From Chloroflexota bacterium (GTDB taxonomy: Bacteria > Chloroflexota > Anaerolineae > JACRMK01), in NCBI GenBank assembly GCA_016200765.1, contig JACQEC010000292.1:1-5993 (forward strand): a stretch of DNA of 5,993 bases, written 5' to 3'. A program made the position numbers and the translations under genes. Position 1 is the first letter of the stretch; every line of letters starts with the position of its first letter. Shown here piece after piece: positions 1-4,933 of the stretch. The notes under the pieces were generated by a model. The model was not told where the DNA came from. It worked only from the letters and a program-made list of their open reading frames with translations, and did no database searches.

Positions 1-1
1 C

Positions 2-667
2 GACATCCTGCACTTCAACCTGCACAAGACCTTCACCGTGCCGCACGGCGGCGGCGGGCCGGGCGCGTGCGGCACCACCGTCGTCGCGGCGCTGGAGCCG
101 TTCCTGCCGGCGCCGGTCGTGGCGAAGCAGGGCGAGCGTTACACGCTGGACGACAACCGCCCGCAGACGATTGGCCGCGTGCGCGCTTTCTACGGCAACT
201 TCGCCAACCTCGCGCGCGGCTACGCCTACATCCGCTCGATGGGCGCGCAGGGACTGCGCGAGGTCAGCGAGAACGCCGTGCTGAACGCCAACTACATTTC
301 GGAGAAACTGCGCGGCGCGTATGACCTGCCCTACAGCCGCGGTTGTTACCACGAGGTCGTCTTCTCCGGCCGGCGGCAGGCCAAAGGCGGCGTGCGCACG
401 CTCGACATCGCCAAGCGGCTGATTGATTTTGGCATCCACCCGCCGACCATCTACTTCCCGCTGGTGGTGGAAGAGGCGATCATGATCGAGCCGACCGAGA
501 CCGAAAGCCGCGAGACGCTCGACCGTTTCTGCGAGGTGATGTTGCAAATCGCCGACGAAGCGCAGACGAACCCAGAGATGGTGCGTTCAGCGCCGCACCA
601 CACGCCGGTTCTGCGGTTGGACGAGACGACCGCCGCCCGCAAGCCGGATTTGCGCTGGTTGGGTTAA
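2..667 (+). CDS. gcvPB: Glycine dehydrogenase (decarboxylating) subunit 2, C-terminal part (5' end outside window)
   Basis: This is the PLP-dependent P-protein subunit of the cytoplasmic glycine cleavage system. It decarboxylates glycine and passes the aminomethyl group to the lipoyl arm of H-protein. The reading frame is open from base 2, so the gene continues to the left; 221 residues are visible of the roughly 480-520 usual for a separate GcvPB subunit. The decisive motif is NLHKTF followed by VPHGGGGPG at bases 17-64. The lysine at 26-28 is the expected PLP Schiff-base residue, and the glycine-rich loop after it is characteristic of the family. The tail (SAPHHTPV, RLDE, AARKPDLRW) matches the normal GcvPB C-terminus, so the 3' end is intact. 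An internal GTG at 38 lies inside the PLP motif and is not a real start. Subunit 1 (gcvPA) would be expected upstream, outside the window. Confidence 0.95.
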   Translation, partial: DILHFNLHKTFTVPHGGGGPGACGTTVVAALEPFLPAPVVAKQGERYTLDDNRPQTIGRVRAFYGNFANLARGYAYIRSMGAQGLREVSENAVLNANYISEKLRGAYDLPYSRGCYHEVVFSGRRQAKGGVRTLDIAKRLIDFGIHPPTIYFPLVVEEAIMIEPTETESRETLDRFCEVMLQIADEAQTNPEMVRSAPHHTPVLRLDETTAARKPDLRWLG

Positions 668-674
668 GCCGTGT

Positions 675-705
675 TTGAACTTTTGCCCGTGCGGTCGTGT
701 ATAAC
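675..705 (+). promoter_or_regulatory. Possible promoter of the sigma factor gene
   Basis: TTGAAC (675-680) and TATAAC (700-705) resemble -35 and -10 boxes of a housekeeping promoter, but the 19-base spacer is longer than ideal. The -35 part also contains GAACTT, which resembles the GGAACTT element of many ECF-dependent promoters, so autoregulation is possible. The call rests on pattern only. The element lies in the 58-base gap after gcvPB, which has no convincing terminator hairpin, so read-through from gcvPB is equally possible. Confidence 0.3.
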
Positions 706-725
706 CTGAAAGCCCCGAGGCCTTT

Positions 726-1316
726 ATGCACGAGGATGGCTACTGGCTGGAACTGATTCGCCGCGGCGACCATGAGGCTTTCGCCTGCCTGTACGAAAAA
801 TACAGTAAAGCGGTCTACCGGGCGGTGCTGGCCGTCGCGCGCGACCCGGTGGCCGCCGACGAGATTTTGCAGGAGACGTTCGTGCGCCTCTACCAGCACG
901 CCGACTCCCTCGACCTTGAGCGCCCCGTGTTGCCGTGGCTGCACCGCGTAGCCATTAACCTCACCTACAACTGGATTATGCGCGACCAACGGCGTTTTGT
1001 CTCGCTGGATGACCTTAGCGGGCGGTGGTACGCGCTTCGCGCGCTCGCCGGCACCGCCGTGGAGGTGGAAAGGCAGGTCGAACAGCGCGAGCGGATCAGC
1101 GCGGTGCGGGCGGCCATCGAAAAGTTGGACTTTGACCATCGCGTGGTGATCGTGCTGTTCTACCTGCAGGGCTTTAGCCTCGCGGAAATCGGGGAGACGT
1201 TGTCCATCCCGGTGGGCACGGCGAAATCGCGCCTGCACTACGCGCGCAAGGCGTTGGAGCGCAGACTGTTGGCCGAGTCGCCGTTTAAAGGGGAGGTGGC
1301 CTATGAACCGTCATGA
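726..1316 (+). CDS. RNA polymerase sigma factor, sigma-70 family, ECF type
   Basis: This alternative sigma factor directs RNA polymerase to its own promoter set. Its 196 residues fit the two-domain ECF layout. Region 2 covers about residues 8-92: GDHEAFACLYEKY, then DPVAADEILQETFVRLY (core-binding helix), then PWLHRVAINLTYNW (-10 recognition). A linker covers 93-125. Region 4 covers about 127-183, with the helix-turn-helix in GFSLAEIGETLSIPVGTAKS and then RLHYARKALERRL. There is no region 1.1 or 3, so it is not a housekeeping factor. ATG 726 has the Shine-Dalgarno-like GAGG at 717-720 and directly precedes region 2. Its last 14 bases overlap the next gene, indicating translational coupling. 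The exact ECF group and the regulon cannot be told from the sequence. Neighbours suggest, but do not prove, control of the downstream transport gene. Confidence 0.93.
   Translation: MHEDGYWLELIRRGDHEAFACLYEKYSKAVYRAVLAVARDPVAADEILQETFVRLYQHADSLDLERPVLPWLHRVAINLTYNWIMRDQRRFVSLDDLSGRWYALRALAGTAVEVERQVEQRERISAVRAAIEKLDFDHRVVIVLFYLQGFSLAEIGETLSIPVGTAKSRLHYARKALERRLLAESPFKGEVAYEPS
1290..1298 (+). promoter_or_regulatory. Strong Shine-Dalgarno inside the sigma gene
   Basis: GGGGAGGTG lies 4 bases before ATG 1303 and inside the end of the sigma coding region. It is the best ribosome-binding site in the left half of the window. It supports the small overlapping reading frame as a translated gene rather than a chance ORF. 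Confidence 0.6.
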
Positions 1317-1650
1317 GCATGAAACCGATTGGGATGATGAACTGGGGCGGCTGATTCGCTGGTCGCTGCGCACGCAGCCCCCAACTGGATCGGGGGCGTC
1401 CCGCGAGACGTGGCTGCGAATTGAACAGCGCACCCGCGCGTTGGATCAAGAGCGACGGCTCAAGCGCGGCTGGCGATGGTGGTTGAGCCATGTTGGGCAA
1501 GTGCTGAACGAGCACACGCTCGGCTCGGAAGCGATGTGGTCGCCCAGCCTAGCGGGCGGCGCGCGCGGGGCGGGTGTCTTGCGCTATCGGATACCGGCCG
1601 CCTGGCCGGTGCTGTGGCCGCTCTACGGCCCCGCCCTGCCGATTGTTTAA
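1303..1650 (+). CDS. Small hypothetical protein translationally coupled to the ECF sigma factor
   Basis: I do not recognise this 115-residue protein. Its start overlaps the sigma gene by 14 bases and has a strong ribosome-binding site, so the two are probably made together; that position is typical of anti-sigma factors or other sigma partners. Residues 1-62 are charged and probably helical (DWDDELGRLIRWSLR, then RETWLRIEQRTRALDQERR), followed by the Trp-rich RGWRWWLSH at 55-63. Residues 97-115 are hydrophobic but hold five prolines, so they are a poor membrane helix. There is no HxxxCxxC zinc anti-sigma motif and no cysteine at all, so it is not a classical ZAS-domain protein. The C-terminal half looks low in structure and overlaps two DNA hairpins, so it could be a decayed or shortened version of a longer membrane partner. 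The regulator role is inference only. Confidence 0.6.
   Translation: MNRHEHETDWDDELGRLIRWSLRTQPPTGSGASRETWLRIEQRTRALDQERRLKRGWRWWLSHVGQVLNEHTLGSEAMWSPSLAGGARGAGVLRYRIPAAWPVLWPLYGPALPIV
1593..1610 (+). repeat. GC-rich hairpin in the 3' end of the small gene
   Basis: ACCGGCC (1593-1599) and GGCCGGT (1604-1610) form a perfect 7-bp inverted repeat with a 4-base loop. No T-run follows directly, so it is not a standard intrinsic terminator. It could slow ribosomes or polymerase, protect the 3' end of the sigma transcript, or be a chance product of high GC. Confidence 0.5.
1616..1630 (+). repeat. Second GC-rich hairpin, in tandem with the one before
   Basis: GGCCG (1616-1620) and CGGCC (1626-1630) form a 5-bp stem with a 5-base loop, only 5 bases after the previous hairpin and 20 bases before the end of the small gene. 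On its own it is weak; paired with its neighbour it is more notable. No T-rich tail follows immediately. Confidence 0.35.
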
Positions 1651-1682
1651 CTTTGCGCTTTCCCTGTCTCTGTGATACCATG
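1645..1682 (+). promoter_or_regulatory. Possible promoter region of the substrate-binding protein gene
   Basis: The 79 bases between the small gene and the transporter gene are less GC-rich than their surroundings. They contain GTTTAACTTTGC (1645-1656) and TGTGATACCATG (1671-1682). These resemble, with gaps, the elements GTTTGAACTTTTGC (673-686) and TGTATAACCTG (698-708) before the sigma gene. A shared promoter type is possible, but the distance between the two elements differs by 3 bases, so the call is weak. Confidence 0.2.
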
Positions 1683-1716
1683 CCCGCACATTTCAGATTG
1701 GTCGGGTCAGCTTGCC

Positions 1717-1724
1717 GGGGGGTG
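1717..1724 (+). promoter_or_regulatory. Ribosome-binding site deciding the start at ATG 1730
   Basis: GGGGGGTG ends five bases before ATG 1730, giving normal spacing. An in-frame TTG at 1712 would start upstream of this site and leave it inside the coding region, so ATG 1730 is preferred. That start also gives a clean signal peptide beginning MLKMKTPRR. Confidence 0.6.
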
Positions 1725-1729
1725 TTCTT

Positions 1730-3469
1730 ATGCTGAAAATGAAAACTCCGCGCCGCGTTTCGCCACTGCTTTTACTGGCCTTGGGTCTCTTGTTTTCGCT
1801 TGGCTGTGCGCTGACCGATCTGGCGTCGGCGCCGGAGGGCACGCCTGCGTCAGCCCCGCCGCCCGGAGGCGCGGCCACGCAAGCCCCCAACCGCCCCGCC
1901 GCAACCCCGACACGCGCGGGGGCGGCTACGCGCCCTGCGGCAACGCCCACCGGCCCGCGCGCGCCCGATTCACTGCTCCTGCCGTTTGTCGGCGGTGACC
2001 CGCCCACCCTTGACCCGGCGGTGGCGCAGGATGCCACCTCGGCAGAGGTGATCGTCGAGATTTACGGCGGCCTCGTCACGATTGACAAAGACCTGAAGAT
2101 TGTGCCCGACCTCGCCGAATCGTGGACGCTTAGCGACGACAAGAAGACCTACACCTTCAAACTGCGCGCTGACGCCAAGTTCCACAACGGCCGCGCCGTA
2201 ACCGCGCAAGACTTCAAATACTCGCTGGAGCGCGCCGCCGACTCGAAGACCGAATCACCAGTCGCCGACTCGTACCTCGGCGATATCGTCGGCGTCAAGG
2301 ACAAACTCAACCGCAAGGCCACCGAGGTGCGGGGCGTGAAAGCGGTTGACGACCGCACCCTGCAAATCACCATTGACGCGCCCAAATCCTACTTCCTCGC
2401 CAAACTGACCTACCCCACGGCGTTCGTGGTAGACAAGAGCAACGTGGATAGCGGCGGCAAGACGTGGTTCCTGAAACCCAACGGCACCGGCCCGTACAAA
2501 CTGGCGAAATATGATTTCGGCCAGCAGATTGTGTTGGAGCGCAACGACATCTTCTACGGCACGCCCAAGCCGTCGGTCAAAACCGTCACGCTCTCCATCA
2601 GCGGCGGCTCGTTCATGACCCGCTACGAGAACGGCGAACTCGATTCGACGCCGGTCAGCATCATTGACATTGACCGCGTGCTCGACCCGGCCAACGCGCT
2701 GAACAAGGAACTGACGGTCGCGCCGCAGTTCAGCATCTCCTACATCGGCTTCAACGTCGAGAAGCCGCCCTTTGACGACCTGAAGGTGCGCCAGGCGTTC
2801 AATATGGCGATTGACAAGAAGACCATCGCCGAGGTGGTGCTGAAGAAAACCTCACAACCCGCTAAAGGCATCCTGCCGCCGCGCTTCCCCGGCTTCAACG
2901 ACAACCTGAAGGGGCTGGATTACGACCCGGACAAAGCCAAACAGCTCATTAAGGAGTCCAAGTACGGCGACCCCAGCAAACTGCCGGAGATCACGCTGAA
3001 CATCAGTGGCGGGGGCGGCGGCGCGGGCCCGATGACCGAGGCCATCGTCGAAATGATCAAGCAGAACATCGGCGTCGAGGTCAACATCCAACAGCAGGAG
3101 TTCGCCTCGTTCCTGCAAGACCTGAACAAGCGCCCCACGCCGTTCCAGATGTACTCCATCGGCTGGATCGCAGACTACCCCGACCCGCAGGACTTTCTGG
3201 ACATCCTGTTCCACGGCCAGAGCCTCGACAACCACATGAGTTATGCCAACCCGGAGGTAGATAAACTGCTGGAGCAGGCGCAGGTGGAGACGGACGAGAA
3301 GAAGCGTATCAGCCTCTACCAGCAGGCCGAGCAGATGCTCGTCACCGACGCCGTGTGGATTCCGTTGTTCGTCGGCGACGACTACTGGCTGACCAAGCCC
3401 TACGTCAAGGGGCTGATCTACCCGCCGTTCGTGATTCCGCGATTGAAGTACGCGACGATCAGCCGATAG
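1730..3469 (+). CDS. ABC transporter substrate-binding protein, oligopeptide/nickel family (SBP_bac_5), likely lipoprotein
   Basis: This 579-residue extracytoplasmic receptor would deliver a peptide, nickel chelate or similar solute to an ABC importer. The basic start KMKTPRR is followed by the hydrophobic stretch PLLLLALGLLFSLG and Cys26. FSLGC is a degenerate lipobox (Ser rather than Leu at -3), so lipid anchoring is likely but not certain. Residues 27-80 are a Pro/Ala/Thr linker with the hexapeptide PAATPT twice (56-61, 69-74). The binding domain begins near residue 82. Family marks are GDPPTLDPA (89-97), the block PDLAESWTLSDDKKTYTF (126-143) and FHNGRAVTAQDFKYSLERA (151-169). Near the end, GWIADYPDPQDFLDILFHG and SYANPEVDKLLEQA are equally typical. 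Length is normal. No permease or ATPase gene follows, so it is an orphan receptor here. The ligand cannot be read from sequence; peptides are only the commonest choice. Confidence 0.92.
   Translation: MLKMKTPRRVSPLLLLALGLLFSLGCALTDLASAPEGTPASAPPPGGAATQAPNRPAATPTRAGAATRPAATPTGPRAPDSLLLPFVGGDPPTLDPAVAQDATSAEVIVEIYGGLVTIDKDLKIVPDLAESWTLSDDKKTYTFKLRADAKFHNGRAVTAQDFKYSLERAADSKTESPVADSYLGDIVGVKDKLNRKATEVRGVKAVDDRTLQITIDAPKSYFLAKLTYPTAFVVDKSNVDSGGKTWFLKPNGTGPYKLAKYDFGQQIVLERNDIFYGTPKPSVKTVTLSISGGSFMTRYENGELDSTPVSIIDIDRVLDPANALNKELTVAPQFSISYIGFNVEKPPFDDLKVRQAFNMAIDKKTIAEVVLKKTSQPAKGILPPRFPGFNDNLKGLDYDPDKAKQLIKESKYGDPSKLPEITLNISGGGGGAGPMTEAIVEMIKQNIGVEVNIQQQEFASFLQDLNKRPTPFQMYSIGWIADYPDPQDFLDILFHGQSLDNHMSYANPEVDKLLEQAQVETDEKKRISLYQQAEQMLVTDAVWIPLFVGDDYWLTKPYVKGLIYPPFVIPRLKYATISR
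1895..1951 (+). repeat. Linker-coding imperfect repeat (PAATPT twice)
   Basis: Bases 1895-1912 and 1934-1951 both encode PAATPT with different codons. They sit in the flexible spacer between the lipid anchor and the binding domain. The repeat is at protein level and probably reflects selection for a Pro/Thr/Ala spacer, not a DNA repeat element. Confidence 0.5.
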
Positions 3470-3484
3470 AAGGGCCGAGCTGCC

Positions 3485-4918
3485 GTGAAACGTGTGCTAG
3501 GGACTCTCAGGAAAGTGATAGGCTTGCTGGCACTAGGAGCCTTGGCGTTCACTGCGTCATTTTGTAGCGTGCCATCTCTGCCATCACAGCCGACTTCTGG
3601 CGGCACTTCGCAGGCAGCCTATCCACTGCCGGAAACGCCGACGCCCGTGCCGACACAGACCGCAACACGGGCGCCTTATCCTTTACCCGCGACGGCAACC
3701 CCGTTGGGCACCATAACGCCTTCGCCAACGCCTCGACCTCCTGGTGTGCCGCCCCCGCCACCGGGTTGGCCGACAGGCGTGCCGTGGCCGCCACCCTCGT
3801 CAACGCCAGCGGCAACACAACTGCCGCCGACGCCGCTCCCGTTTCCCACACCGGCCTTCTCGCCAACACCAACTGGTGTGCGTCCAGCACAACTGCAACA
3901 TATTTGGTTCCCCTACTATCCTGCTACAAATAGTGCGCCACAACTGCACACTGTTCTTGTAGATCAACAAGGGCAACGATGGGGGCAGACTGATGTTTTG
4001 GCCAAGCTCGATTTGAGGGCAGGTTATCCCGGGCCGCGGTTAGTTGGGCTACATTCTTCGCCGAATGGACAATACATTGCCGCTGACGTGTTTTATGGTG
4101 ATAACGGTTCTGTCTGGCTCATCGAGCTCGGTTCAGGTCGCACTCGGCGCATTCTGAAAAACCAAGAGAGTATCGGCCATTTCATCGCTTGGTCGCCCGA
4201 CAATCGGAAAATACTCTTCCGTGCCGAGAGCACCAAAGGAGAAATATGGTTGGTTGATGTCTCAGACGAAAGCCACCAACGGCTAAATTTACCTGTTGAT
4301 CAGTTTGGCTCCACAACAGTTCAGAGCGCGGTATTCTCGCCTGATGGGTCGAGAATTGCTTATCGTAATGTTGTGCAACCGACTGTTGCGGGGCAGACGT
4401 CTTCTCTAGAGTTGTGGAATATGAGTCTTGATGGCACTAACAAACAACAAGTTCTCAAGGTTTCGGATGCTAGTACAGTTGAAGGCGGCTTACTGTGGTC
4501 GAGTGCAACAAACCAACTTCTCTATATCAGGCAGCCTGACTTGAATAGTTCGAATAAACTAGGTGAACTCTGGGCGATAGATTTGAGCACTTATTTACCC
4601 CGAAAACTGGACACGGGCATCTTGGCGGAATGGCCAACGTATCCAGTCCTTGCGCCTAATGACACTATAGTCGCTTACGCTAAGAAAAATAGGGACTTAT
4701 GGATGTTTGATTTGAGTTCAAATAGAGCACGACAGGTTCTGGGTACAGCTGATAAGGCGGTTGCCAATCCAACATGGTCTCCCGATAGTGCGTTCCTGGT
4801 GTTTATCTCGAATCAGGCCGATTACTCGGTGATCTTCGCAGCTAGTACCGACGGTTCACGAGTATACCCTATCGCTGGCCCAGCCCCTCTTGAATCGCCA
4901 GTTGTCTGGATACGTTAA
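3485..4918 (+). CDS. Secreted PD40/TolB-type beta-propeller protein with Pro/Thr-rich linker
   Basis: This is a 477-residue exported protein of unknown binding partner. Basic KRVLGTLRK is followed by the hydrophobic core VIGLLALGALAFTASF and Cys27. Phe just before that Cys does not fit a lipobox, so cleavage by signal peptidase I or an uncleaved anchor is as likely as lipidation. Residues about 30-134 are a Pro/Thr-rich spacer, with YPLPETPTP (46-54) echoed by YPLPATATP (65-73). From about 139 onward comes a beta-propeller with at least six PD40-like strands: SSPNGQYIA (191), WSPDNRKILF (236), FSPDGSRIAY (284), WSSATNQLLY (338), LAPNDTIVAY (389) and WSPDSAFLVF (431). Such modules usually bind proteins or glycans; no catalytic motif is visible. 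GTG 3485 is chosen because it gives a complete signal peptide; AGAAGGG at 3468-3474 is a distant ribosome site. Base composition is much lower in GC than the gene before it. Confidence 0.85.
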   Translation: MKRVLGTLRKVIGLLALGALAFTASFCSVPSLPSQPTSGGTSQAAYPLPETPTPVPTQTATRAPYPLPATATPLGTITPSPTPRPPGVPPPPPGWPTGVPWPPPSSTPAATQLPPTPLPFPTPAFSPTPTGVRPAQLQHIWFPYYPATNSAPQLHTVLVDQQGQRWGQTDVLAKLDLRAGYPGPRLVGLHSSPNGQYIAADVFYGDNGSVWLIELGSGRTRRILKNQESIGHFIAWSPDNRKILFRAESTKGEIWLVDVSDESHQRLNLPVDQFGSTTVQSAVFSPDGSRIAYRNVVQPTVAGQTSSLELWNMSLDGTNKQQVLKVSDASTVEGGLLWSSATNQLLYIRQPDLNSSNKLGELWAIDLSTYLPRKLDTGILAEWPTYPVLAPNDTIVAYAKKNRDLWMFDLSSNRARQVLGTADKAVANPTWSPDSAFLVFISNQADYSVIFAASTDGSRVYPIAGPAPLESPVVWIR

Positions 4919-4921
4919 TTC

Positions 4922-4926
4922 GAGGT
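4922..4926 (+). promoter_or_regulatory. Ribosome-binding site deciding the GTG start at 4934
   Basis: GAGGT lies 7 bases before GTG 4934 in the 15-base gap after the propeller gene. It supports this GTG, which is followed by a complete signal peptide. The close spacing indicates that the two genes share a transcript. Confidence 0.6.
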
Positions 4927-4933
4927 AGATCAG

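Noticed and set aside
709..725. Hairpin AAAGCC / GGC(C)TTT over the Shine-Dalgarno of the sigma gene, as a terminator or RNA switch
   Set aside because: The stem is only 6 bp with a bulge and has no T-tract. If the proposed -10 box is right, transcription would start inside it, so it would not form in the message.
480..1238. Long minus-strand open frame (252 codons) opposite the end of gcvPB and the sigma gene
   Set aside because: It runs across two clear genes and their gap, has no recognisable domain, and is explained by high GC and the codon pattern of the plus-strand genes.
1712..1729. TTG 1712 as the start of the substrate-binding protein
   Set aside because: It would place the GGGGGG ribosome-binding site inside the coding region, and it adds residues before a signal peptide that is already complete from ATG 1730.
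2852..3235. Minus-strand open frame opposite the substrate-binding protein
   Set aside because: It lies wholly inside a well-supported gene, its protein is a low-complexity Val/Leu/Asp mix, and it has no recognisable domain.
3600..3890. Pro/Thr-coding stretch as a possible minisatellite or CRISPR-like array
   Set aside because: The repeats are short, irregular and only at protein level; there are no constant repeat units with unique spacers.
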